50,466 nucleotides of DNA, from positions 1 through 50,466 of the forward strand of contig JAFGLV010000008.1 of the NCBI GenBank assembly GCA_016927855.1. The letters run 5' to 3'. Of the stretch, positions 7,623 to 15,416 are shown one piece after another (the stretch's first letter is position 1; each line of letters begins with the position of its first letter). A program made the position numbers and the translations under genes. The notes below the pieces were generated by a model that had not been told where the DNA came from, ran no database searches, and was given only the letters and a program-made list of their open reading frames with translations. The DNA comes from Sedimentisphaerales bacterium. GTDB taxonomy: Bacteria > Planctomycetota > Phycisphaerae > Sedimentisphaerales > Anaerobacaceae.

Positions 7623-8689
7623 TCTCCCGTCTCCCCGAGCGGCTCGAATATCTGGACCCGCTTGTTGAATGAATCGGCTACATAGATGCGGTCGCGCGCG
7701 TCCACGCAGACACCCGCCGGCAACCAGAACTCGCCCGGCCCTTGGCCTTCCTGTCCGAAGGCCATCAGGATCTGCCCGTTCGGCGCGAATACCTGGACGT
7801 TCTCGAACTGGCGGTCGGCGACGTAGATGTTGCCACGACTGTCCGTCGCGATGCCGCACGGATGGGCGAAGTTGCCCGGCCGGTCACCTTGCTGTCCGAA
7901 CGTCCGAATGACCCTGCCGACCGAGTCGAACACCTGCACACGATAGTTCAATGTGTCGCTGACGTAGAGCTGTCCCGCGCGATCGAGCCAGAGTTGCGTC
8001 GGATAGTTGAATTGGCCTGCCTCTGTCCCGCGCGAGCCGATCCGGCCGAGCGGCGCGCCATTGCTCGCGAAGGCGTAGACCGTATGGGCCGCCGTGTCGG
8101 TGACATAGACGACGTTGCCGGCCGGCGAACAGGCAATGCCGCTGGGCCTTTCGAACCGGTCGGAGCCGAATTCGAACTGAAACTTGCCGTCTGCTGAGAA
8201 CACGCAAACACAGCGAAGAAGGCTGTCAACCACGTAGACCCGGTCGGCCAGCACCGCAACACCAACCGGCTTCTGAAGCCTCCGACCGTTCGAAAGCGAG
8301 AAGAACTGACGATAGTCGCGTGTCCTCAGATCGAACGCATGAACGACGGCGCCGCCGGAATCAGCGACGAACAGGGTCCCCTTGGTGTCCACCGCAACCG
8401 CATACGGCGAGACCAAGACCCCCAGTTGCCTCTCGCCAAACAGCAGGTCGCCCAGACCCTGGAACAGCGAGCTGGATTTCTGCAGGTCGGCCTCGGTGGA
8501 GATGGCGCCCAGATACGTGATGCGCGCCTGTTCGGGTGGCTCCGGCCACACCCGCGGCGTCTCGGGAACCGGCAAGCGGACCGATTGCGGTGAACCACAT
8601 CCCGCGCCCGCGACCAGAAGCACCGTGGCGCAACACCAGAGCCACGGGTTCCTTCGACGTGCATCAGATTGTCGCCTTGCTACCGGCAC
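7619..8689 (-). CDS. NHL-repeat beta-propeller lipoprotein
   Basis: A 356-residue protein with a lipoprotein-type signal (hydrophobic run ending VAGAGC at about residue 31) and a repeat-rich body. The repeats show the NHL pattern: a Gly/Pro turn, then IYVADSxNxRVQVF (for example LYVSDTLNYRVQVF, IYVADRQFENVQVF, IYVADSFNKRVQIF), about six in all, enough for a six-bladed propeller. NHL propellers bind partners and have no haem. It starts with GTG at 8689, with AGGAG 7 nt upstream, and lies 14 bp after the barrel gene. Its N-terminus resembles that of the second NHL protein of this cluster (CG..Q..., PEQ.R), so the two are paralogues. Confidence 0.85.
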   Translation of the reverse strand: MPVARRQSDARRRNPWLWCCATVLLVAGAGCGSPQSVRLPVPETPRVWPEPPEQARITYLGAISTEADLQKSSSLFQGLGDLLFGERQLGVLVSPYAVAVDTKGTLFVADSGGAVVHAFDLRTRDYRQFFSLSNGRRLQKPVGVAVLADRVYVVDSLLRCVCVFSADGKFQFEFGSDRFERPSGIACSPAGNVVYVTDTAAHTVYAFASNGAPLGRIGSRGTEAGQFNYPTQLWLDRAGQLYVSDTLNYRVQVFDSVGRVIRTFGQQGDRPGNFAHPCGIATDSRGNIYVADRQFENVQVFAPNGQILMAFGQEGQGPGEFWLPAGVCVDARDRIYVADSFNKRVQIFEPLGETGE

Positions 8690-8703
8690 GCGATATCTCC
8701 TGG

Positions 8704-10785
8704 TCAGAAGCGGCGCTGGAGCCGCATGTACAGGAAGACACTGTTGATCTGGTCGTCCCTGCGGTTGAGCGAGCTTAGCTCGGCTCCCACCGTCGCTCTC
8801 AATTGGCGATATTGATATTGCAGCTCCGCGTCGAGCTGAATCCCTTCGGTCAGACCGAAACGGGTGTCGTCCTCGTTGCGATAGTCCAGTGTCGCTGAGA
8901 TGCTATACGCATCTGTCAGCCGGCTCAATACCTGTGCGTTGCCGCGATAGAGGGTGACGTCATGCGCATCGGGCTCACCGAAGCTGAGCCACTGGCTCGA
9001 AGCACCGACGCTGGCGCTGGTTCGCGGCCCGACGAGCCAGCGGTAGCGGCCCTCGAACCGGGTGCTGGTGGAGGGTATCTGTGTCGACTCCTCGTTGCTG
9101 TACTCGGCCAGCAGGAACAGCCCTCGGTTCGAGTAGTCGGCGCCCAGCGTGTTGACGGAGTACTGGTCCGCGGTGATGTCGGCCAGGGTCGAGCTGACGT
9201 CCTGATCCTGGCGCCGATACGCGTAGTACACCGACGCACCGTTCCTGAATCGCTCGCGCAACGTGAGGCTCTGACGGAGCGTATCCTCCCGCCGCTGGGG
9301 CTCGATGATGAAGTTGTAGTCGACGAAAAGCTCCTGTCCTTCCGTGATGTTCGGTATGAACAGGCCCAAGGTTGTGACATTCAGGAACACCCGTCCGTTG
9401 CTCTCGGTGACGGTATAGTCGTCGCCTTCCTGGAAGAAGACGCCACTGGCGTTCTTGACGCGAATCGTTGAGACATCGATGTTGGTGCGATTCAATTGGA
9501 TCGGGACCAATTCCGTGGCGGTGTGCGTTTCGTCGGTGACGATGCCCATGGCGCCGCCACCGGCCTGATCGCTGGCGGTCAGGCTGGCGTTGTAGCTGCT
9601 CAGCAGCAGGCCCCACGGGTTCTTCTTGCGATAGGTCAGTCCGAGCACACCGCCGTACTGGGTGAGCGTGCCCTGCTCGTCCAGGTCGGTCTCGGAACCG
9701 AAGCCGTCGAGCGTCGTGACCAGGCTTTCGTACAGACGGCGCTCGAGGCCCACCTGGCCGCGGAGTTCCCGACTGCTCAGCGTCTCCCGCTGCAAGTCCG
9801 TCAAACGGAAATCGTAGCGGCTCAGCAGGCTGGGCGTATGTTGCAGCCTGAGCCGCTCCTGCCAGCGCATGCTCTCGAAATCGAACGTGCCGGTCTGATC
9901 GACGTAGTTGAAGAACGAATCCAGGCGGTGCCGGCTGTCATTGCCAAACGCATGATCGTGGGAAGCGGTATACGTGTCGGCTTGCGTGGTGATCGTAGCG
10001 CCGACGCTCTGCTGAAAAGACTCGGTATGATCGAAGTCGAAGTGCGCCCGGCTGCGCTCGCTGAAATCGTGATTCACTGAGTAGCGAAAGCGATCGTCCT
10101 CGCGGGCAAAGAAGTCTCGCGCCAGTGCGGTAAACCCGTCCTGGCTTGTGTCACTGTGGCTATACTGGAACGTCATGGGAAGACTCTCGGACCGCAGGAA
10201 GACCGCCGCATTCTGGGTCTCGCGCTCCGTTTGCAGCGAGCCGAGGAATTGGCGGGCGATCAGACCTTCGGATTTGGTCGCGCCCACGGTGGCCGAGTAA
10301 GGCTTGGCGCGGAGCAACTGGGCGGAAAGGTCGTATTCATCGAGCGTGCCGCTGTTCCAACCGGTGACGTCGTCGGAATCGATGTGCTGCTGCGCCAGGC
10401 CGGCGCCAACCCCGACGTCATAAGACAGGAAATCGGGATGATAGACGTCGCCTTGGGTTCTCACGCGAAAGCGCTCCTCGAAAACCTGTGTTTCACTCTC
10501 GCGCCGGCTCGCGTCGGTGCCTTGCTCATCGCGGCGATATTCGACGACGCTTTCCAGCTCGCCTCGGATCCTCTCATGTTTGAGGAGGGGCCGTTTCTGA
10601 CCGCGTACCGTGACGGTGCAGCCGCCTGCCAGGATTGCGCCGACGGCGCAGATCAGGAGCAACCGGAGAGCGTCGCCAGAGGGCAATCTCCGCTCGGCAC
10701 CGCGCTGCGCCGGGTTGTGGAGGCGGTTCAACAACTCGTCGGTGTCCTGGTCTCGACCGCGCTCGGTTTCCAGCCGAAGCTGCAA
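8704..10785 (-). CDS. Outer-membrane beta-barrel candidate of the electron conduit
   Basis: A protein of up to 693 residues with a hydrophobic stretch ending ILAGGC (about 45-56) and then roughly 630 residues of alternating polar/aromatic strands with many Tyr, Arg and Asp. It ends in RLQRRF, the terminal Phe typical of outer-membrane barrels. It has no haem motif. Flanked by multihaem cytochromes and NHL proteins, it is the natural candidate for the barrel of a porin-cytochrome conduit, although I recognise no named family. The start is uncertain: the first start codon in frame is TTG at 10785 without a clear ribosome site, and an AAGGAG further upstream does not fit this frame. A shorter start near the hydrophobic segment (TTG of LPSGDALRLLL) is possible. 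Confidence 0.7.
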   Translation of the reverse strand: MQLRLETERGRDQDTDELLNRLHNPAQRGAERRLPSGDALRLLLICAVGAILAGGCTVTVRGQKRPLLKHERIRGELESVVEYRRDEQGTDASRRESETQVFEERFRVRTQGDVYHPDFLSYDVGVGAGLAQQHIDSDDVTGWNSGTLDEYDLSAQLLRAKPYSATVGATKSEGLIARQFLGSLQTERETQNAAVFLRSESLPMTFQYSHSDTSQDGFTALARDFFAREDDRFRYSVNHDFSERSRAHFDFDHTESFQQSVGATITTQADTYTASHDHAFGNDSRHRLDSFFNYVDQTGTFDFESMRWQERLRLQHTPSLLSRYDFRLTDLQRETLSSRELRGQVGLERRLYESLVTTLDGFGSETDLDEQGTLTQYGGVLGLTYRKKNPWGLLLSSYNASLTASDQAGGGAMGIVTDETHTATELVPIQLNRTNIDVSTIRVKNASGVFFQEGDDYTVTESNGRVFLNVTTLGLFIPNITEGQELFVDYNFIIEPQRREDTLRQSLTLRERFRNGASVYYAYRRQDQDVSSTLADITADQYSVNTLGADYSNRGLFLLAEYSNEESTQIPSTSTRFEGRYRWLVGPRTSASVGASSQWLSFGEPDAHDVTLYRGNAQVLSRLTDAYSISATLDYRNEDDTRFGLTEGIQLDAELQYQYRQLRATVGAELSSLNRRDDQINSVFLYMRLQRRF

Positions 10786-10975
10786 GCGCTTGGCGAATAG
10801 GCATCATAGCTTCAATAAGACTTATCTCCTTATCGTCATCCTTTGCATGTCACTGAACTTCACTCTTTTGCCTTCCGCCCACGGATTCGGGACAAAGATC
10901 GCTCTCCAGTAGCGTTGGCGCCAATCTTCTCGGACCGCCGGCAGATTCTCGCTTTCGGGAAGACACGGTGCGCCG

Positions 10976-12103
10976 TCAACTCGCGCCCGGCGGCATAGGC
11001 CCCTCCTTCAAGGCACGGTTTATCCGCTCCAGGTATTGCTCCACCGTCTTCTTCACCGGTTCCGGAAGAAGACCGCTGCCGAGAACGTCGAGGAACCCTT
11101 GCCGAGCTTCGGCGAGTCGGCCGGCACGGTACAGCTTGATGCTGAGATAGTACGATTCCGCAATCGCTCTGGCGCGTTCGCTGCGCTGCTGTTGCACCTG
11201 TCGAAGCGCCGCACCCAGCTCGACGAGGTCGGCGCCGCCTGGTTCGACCTGCTGCAATGAGACGAGGCGCTCCAGGAGGCCGGCCATCTTTGCCTGCTCT
11301 GCCTCCGTCAGCAGGCCACTGTTGACGACGACTTCCAGATACGCGCGGGCCTGGTCCAACTGACCTGATTCCACCGACTCGGCCGCGGTCCGGACCAGAG
11401 CCAGAATGTCTCTGCTTTGAGCCAGATCGATTCGCGCCTGGTCCAGCGACTGCTCGTACTGCCGCCGGCGGACATCAGCAAGGAACGCCGACCCGGCCGG
11501 CTGCCGGAGGAACGCCTGATTCAAGAGGCTTCTCGACGCACTGGCGTGACCGTCGTGACAATCGATGCAGTGCGCGTACGACGAGTCCACATGATGCTCG
11601 ATCGCGTGGATAGCCTCAGGCAGGTGGCATTGGTAGCAAAGCTCGGGAACCGGACTTGTCAGCAGGAACTCGTTTCTCGTCTTGTGGGGCTCGTGACAGA
11701 ACAGACAATCGCCTGTCGCCACCGGGCCGTGGACCCACCCTTCAAGCGTCGCGTATTCGGTGTGGCAGGTGTAACACAACGTCGGCGGCTCGGCCACCAG
11801 GATCACCTTGCGAGAGAAGCTCGTGCGCTGGCGGGCACCGTGACAATCGGTGCAGTTCTTGATGGCTTCGTGTACGACCCAGCCTCCGGCCGCGACGCTT
11901 CGCGTCTCGCCGTTAGCGTTCGGATCGAACGAGCCGATATCAGCCATCTCGCCGGACAGAGGGGGAACGCCGTCGAAGAAGTACGTCATCACTTCGTGGC
12001 GTCTGGTTCTGTCGCAACTGGCCGGCAGCAGAAACAACGCCGCTAATCCCAATGCCGCTACGACAGGTCGGCGCGACAGGTGCAGCATACGTCCGGCCCT
12101 CAT
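10976..12103 (-). CDS. 5-haem cytochrome c lipoprotein with C-terminal helical repeat module
   Basis: A 375-residue protein with a lipoprotein signal (LLPASC at about residue 30). It has five CXXCH motifs (CTDCH, CYTCH, CLFCH, CYQCH, CIDCH) between about residues 80 and 190 and a haem-free helical half. The last 55 residues (YYLSIKLYRAGRLAEARQGF...) closely match the end of the NHL protein encoded just upstream, a TPR-like helical pair. The ATG at 12103 overlaps the stop of that NHL gene (ATGA), so the two are translationally coupled. The likely location is membrane-anchored facing the periplasm, or the outer-membrane inner leaflet, passing electrons toward the barrel. Confidence 0.88.
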   Translation of the reverse strand: MRAGRMLHLSRRPVVAALGLAALFLLPASCDRTRRHEVMTYFFDGVPPLSGEMADIGSFDPNANGETRSVAAGGWVVHEAIKNCTDCHGARQRTSFSRKVILVAEPPTLCYTCHTEYATLEGWVHGPVATGDCLFCHEPHKTRNEFLLTSPVPELCYQCHLPEAIHAIEHHVDSSYAHCIDCHDGHASASRSLLNQAFLRQPAGSAFLADVRRRQYEQSLDQARIDLAQSRDILALVRTAAESVESGQLDQARAYLEVVVNSGLLTEAEQAKMAGLLERLVSLQQVEPGGADLVELGAALRQVQQQRSERARAIAESYYLSIKLYRAGRLAEARQGFLDVLGSGLLPEPVKKTVEQYLERINRALKEGPMPPGAS

Positions 12104-13524
12104 CGACGTTCGGCTCCCCGGCCGCTCTTGAGCCGCTGGTCGATGTCCTGCAGGTAGCGCTTCAACGTTTCCTCCATCGGAGGCGGAATCAAGCCGCTCT
12201 CGAGGACTTCCACGAACCCCGCACGGGCCTCTTCCAGGTGGCCGGCGCGGTAGAAGGTCATGCTCTGATAGTAGAGGCGCGCGATTTCCTCGGCGCGCTG
12301 CTGCTGCCTGGCGCTGTCGGTCTGTGGCCGCGGTTCGGGAGTGACCGGCGGCGTTCTTGTCTCGCGAGCCTCCTTGACGGCAGCCATCGGCGTTGACGCA
12401 GCCGTCGTGCTGACGTCGGGAAACTGACCGAAACCGTATACACTGATCTTGTTCGGGCCGTACTGGTTCGTGACGAGCACGAGGAATTCGAGGCGCGCGC
12501 CGCGCACGGCATACGGCTCGAACAGATCGATGTTGTCGTAGTCCAGGACGATCGTCGCCGGCAGGTTCATCATGCCGGGCAGATTGCCCGGCCCTCCGAA
12601 GAACAACAGAAGACGACCCTGCTGATCGTATATCTTGGCGACTTCGGTGGACCAGATACTGCCGGTGATGGAGACTCCGGCATCCACCACCCAGATCCTG
12701 CCGGCTTTGTCGACCGCGATGCCTTTGGGCCGGACGAACTCATCGATGTTATCGCCCAGCCGGCCCAGGGTGCGCACCAGCTTTCCGGAAGGATCGAATT
12801 CGAAGACCTTGGCCTTGAGCTTGTCGGTCACGTACAGATGACCCTTCGGGCCGAAGGTCAGATCGCTGATGAGCTGAAACTGGTCGTCGGCGGTGCCGGC
12901 CTGCCCGATGCGGCTGATCTCCCGGCCGGTAGCTTTGTCCAGCACGACGACCTGGTTACTCCGGTAGTCCGTGACGTAACAGTTCGGTCCGCGTACCACG
13001 ACGTCGAGGGGACTGATCTGCAGCTCCTTGCCCAGGATGGCTGCGAGCGTATCGCTTGCATCGAAGACGAAGACCGCTCCGGCGGTCGGGTCGGCGACGT
13101 ACTTGGTCCCGTCGTCATCGATGAAGATGTTGACCGGGTTGACGAGCCTACGGTCTTCCGTCAGATAGCTGAACGTCCGGTTCCGCAGGTCGAGTATCTT
13201 GACCCGCCTGGTGCCGACGTCGCAGACGTAGATCTTGCCGTCGTGGATCGCCAGGCCGTATGGTGTGGTGATCCCCTCCTGCTGCTCGGCCTGGCCCAGG
13301 ACGAACCGCTCGAAACCACCGGGACCGGACGCGCCCAGGTCCGCGGGACCGGAGAAGGACTTGAGGAATTGGAGACGCGGCTGCTCCGGCGCCGCCGGAA
13401 AGAAGATCGGATTCGCAATCTCGCCGCCGCGCTGAGGCGCGCCGCACCCACACAGTAGATAGAACACTACCACGCTCGCTGCGCGAGCCGCGTCCCTGGG
13501 CGCGAATACACTGCGAACATGCAT
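12100..13524 (-). CDS. NHL-repeat lipoprotein fused to a TPR-like C-terminal module
   Basis: A 474-residue protein with a lipoprotein signal (FYLLCGCG, about residues 17-24), six NHL-type propeller repeats (about 60-350, for example HLYVTDKLKAKVFEFD, IWVVDAG), a low-complexity linker, and a C-terminal helical pair (RLYYQSMTFYRAGHLEEARA). That last module is shared with the 5-haem protein encoded next. The ATG at 13524 (MHVRSVFAP) is preferred because the signal peptide follows directly, although no strong ribosome site is visible; the ORF is open up to 13635. A haem-free scaffold for cytochrome assembly or docking is inferred from context only. Confidence 0.85.
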   Translation of the reverse strand: MHVRSVFAPRDAARAASVVVFYLLCGCGAPQRGGEIANPIFFPAAPEQPRLQFLKSFSGPADLGASGPGGFERFVLGQAEQQEGITTPYGLAIHDGKIYVCDVGTRRVKILDLRNRTFSYLTEDRRLVNPVNIFIDDDGTKYVADPTAGAVFVFDASDTLAAILGKELQISPLDVVVRGPNCYVTDYRSNQVVVLDKATGREISRIGQAGTADDQFQLISDLTFGPKGHLYVTDKLKAKVFEFDPSGKLVRTLGRLGDNIDEFVRPKGIAVDKAGRIWVVDAGVSITGSIWSTEVAKIYDQQGRLLLFFGGPGNLPGMMNLPATIVLDYDNIDLFEPYAVRGARLEFLVLVTNQYGPNKISVYGFGQFPDVSTTAASTPMAAVKEARETRTPPVTPEPRPQTDSARQQQRAEEIARLYYQSMTFYRAGHLEEARAGFVEVLESGLIPPPMEETLKRYLQDIDQRLKSGRGAERR

Positions 13525-13610
13525 ACACTGGTTTTCGTCCGATCTGCTGCCTTCCTTTAGACGAGGACGTGTGCGGATCGGACCGCCGCCTGCCGCGGCC
13601 CCAGGTCGGG

Positions 13611-14231
13611 CTATTTCAGATGACACATGCGGCACAGTTCCGGACCATGATGGACCATCGAGGTGGAACCGTTGGGATTCTGGATGGTCTCGAGGCCATA
13701 GCCGTAGCCGCGCAACTGGTGCTCGCCGACGCCGGAGGTGTGCACGTCATGACAACTGTTGCACTGCATCTTGCTCTCGGGGTCCAGCAGGTCCTCCGCG
13801 ATGGTCCGCCCGAGCGTGCTGGGCTCCGCGGGGTCTCGAAGCCCGCCGTCGGCCGCGACGAGACTCGAATCGTACACGAATGAGATCGGATGGCTGTTGA
13901 CCAGCTCGCCGGCTTCGAACTTGTTCTCGTCGCTCATCCACAGGAAGTTCGGATTGGCGCCGTCGTGGCAACTGAGACATAGCTTCGACGCGCCGCTGGG
14001 CTGACCGTCGATGGCACCCTGGAAAGACGCGCTCGTGTACATGGTGAAGGTGACGGTGGTCTCACTGCCGTTCCAGAGCGGCACACCAGGCAAGGTCTGG
14101 GCGTTGTGCGGCACGTGACAGCCGTCACAGCCGGCATCCGAGTGGGCTTGTGCCCAGACTACCACCGCCATGAAGGCACTTGAGATCAGCAAAGCCAGGC
14201 AGAATCGCTTGAGCCACGAGTTTACATGCAT
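13611..14231 (-). CDS. 4-haem secreted cytochrome c, nanowire-type architecture
   Basis: A 206-residue protein with a signal peptide (about 1-28). Four CXXCH motifs are spread over the whole chain: CDGCH within ten residues of the mature start, CLSCH and CNSCH in the middle, and CRMCH three residues before the C-terminus (ELCRMCHLK). A histidine precedes the first motif (AHSDAGCDGCHVPHN) and others are SHP, DVH, EHQ and VHH, enough for bis-His ligation. Haem motifs at both extreme ends, and a His-Ser just before the first motif, recall the polymerising Geobacter cytochromes OmcS and OmcE. It has a strong ribosome site (AGGAGGAG) and its own sigma-70 promoter, and it is likely to be abundant. 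Confidence 0.88.
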   Translation of the reverse strand: MHVNSWLKRFCLALLISSAFMAVVVWAQAHSDAGCDGCHVPHNAQTLPGVPLWNGSETTVTFTMYTSASFQGAIDGQPSGASKLCLSCHDGANPNFLWMSDENKFEAGELVNSHPISFVYDSSLVAADGGLRDPAEPSTLGRTIAEDLLDPESKMQCNSCHDVHTSGVGEHQLRGYGYGLETIQNPNGSTSMVHHGPELCRMCHLK

Positions 14232-14284
14232 CGGTGCTCCTCCTTCGTCTTTTCGTCGGCCGCGTGTCGGCCGGTGTTAGGTTG

Positions 14285-14303
14285 GCTCAGATACCGACTG
14301 AGC
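14285..14303. repeat. Inverted repeat in the 4-haem cytochrome leader
   Basis: gctcag-ataccga-ctgagc, a perfect 6-bp inverted repeat with a 7-nt loop, just downstream of the -10 box at 14310-14315. It falls at the expected transcription start on the minus strand, so it could be an operator or a 5' mRNA hairpin. Confidence 0.45.
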
Positions 14304-14309
14304 ATATTC

Positions 14310-14338
14310 ATTTTACCAACTCCACAAAGTCGAATCAA
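14310..14338 (-). promoter_or_regulatory. Sigma-70-type promoter for the 4-haem cytochrome gene
   Basis: On the minus strand TTGATT (14333-14338), a 17-nt spacer, then TAAAAT (14310-14315). The transcription start would be near 14303, giving a leader of about 70 nt before the ATG at 14231. The site sits in the short gap after the redoxin-TPR gene, so the 4-haem, NHL and 5-haem genes can be made independently of the upstream genes. Confidence 0.6.
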
Positions 14339-14348
14339 CAGGCATCCA

Positions 14349-15386
14349 CTACCGCGCCGGCATCGCGTCGGTCTCCTCGAAGATCCGCGCGAGCGCCTTG
14401 CGATAGCAAGCCAGCGCGTTCTCGGCATCCCCTTTCCCTTCGTAGACTTTCCCCAGCTCGTAGAGCGCACGCGGAACGGTCGGGTCCAGCGATACCGCTT
14501 GCGAGAGCAGTGACTCGGCGGCGTCGAACTCACCCATCTGGCGTCTGGCCCAGCCGGAGATCAGCAGGACGCGCGCCTTCTCAGAGTCCGTCTTCACTTT
14601 GGATTCTGCCGTCGCGGCCGTCTCCAACGCGGCCTGGCTCCGGCCGGCACGGCACAGCAGCTCTCCGAGTTCGAGCACGACGTCGACGGCATTCGGGTCG
14701 AGCGCTCGGGCCTTCAGCAGCTCCTCGATCGCGGACGACAACCTCCCACGCTGGGCGAGCATGCGACCCATCCGCACGTGCCTTTCGAGGCGGGCGCGGT
14801 CGGACGCGTTCTGGAGCGTCTCGACGCGCACCGAAGCCTCGGCGCCTCCGCCCAGACCCAGGGCCTTGGCCATTTGGGCGTGGAAGGCGGGTATGAAATC
14901 GTAGCCGTACCCCGCTTCGGTCCATTGGACCTCGTGATTCGCTCCCACGACGATCGCGGTCGGCGCGGCGATGATCCCGAGCTTGCCCCACAGGACGAAG
15001 TCGGGATCGAGCAGGACGGGAAGCCGGGTCCGCGCCTCGACGGTGTGCGCGAGCACGAATTCGCGCGCGCCGGGACCGCTGACCACACCGACGCAATCGA
15101 AGGGCTCTCCGCCGGAGCGCAACTGTTCCACCACGGTGCGCAGGTCGCTCATGACGCGCTCGAACTGGTCTTGGCCCGTCTTCATGATGACCAGGCCCAG
15201 CACGCGTGGCCGGTTCGGATCGTAGGTGAAGATCTGTCCGTCGACGTCGGCCAGCGAGAACGCCGGCATGGTGTCGCCGGCATGAATCCGACGCGCCGTC
15301 TCCTGCGCTTGCAGCGCCGGCACCGCAAGCACGCCCAGAACCAGCAGCGCGAACCCCAAGACCTTAATCCACTGTCCTGTCAACAT
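14349..15386 (-). CDS. Secreted redoxin-like domain fused to TPR repeats
   Basis: A 345-residue protein with a signal peptide (about 1-28), a thioredoxin/peroxiredoxin-like domain (about 35-185, beginning AGDTMPAFSLADVDGQIFTYDP) and then three or four TPR units (about 200-335, for example ALYELGKVYEGKGDAENALACYRKAL). The CXXC expected of a thiol-disulfide partner in cytochrome c maturation is absent; only an isolated Cys (FDCVGV) and one in the TPR part are present. It may therefore be a structural or binding version of the fold. GGAG stands 7 nt before the ATG. It follows the 15-haem gene by 30 bp, so they are probably co-transcribed. Confidence 0.82.
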   Translation of the reverse strand: MLTGQWIKVLGFALLVLGVLAVPALQAQETARRIHAGDTMPAFSLADVDGQIFTYDPNRPRVLGLVIMKTGQDQFERVMSDLRTVVEQLRSGGEPFDCVGVVSGPGAREFVLAHTVEARTRLPVLLDPDFVLWGKLGIIAAPTAIVVGANHEVQWTEAGYGYDFIPAFHAQMAKALGLGGGAEASVRVETLQNASDRARLERHVRMGRMLAQRGRLSSAIEELLKARALDPNAVDVVLELGELLCRAGRSQAALETAATAESKVKTDSEKARVLLISGWARRQMGEFDAAESLLSQAVSLDPTVPRALYELGKVYEGKGDAENALACYRKALARIFEETDAMPAR

Positions 15387-15416
15387 AGGGAGACTCCAGC
15401 CATCTCGATGTGGCGA

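Noticed and set aside
7623..7859. N-terminal extension of the 12-haem cytochrome ORF
   Set aside because: The extension is the off-frame reading of the NHL gene; a signal peptide and an ATGA junction fix the start at 7622.
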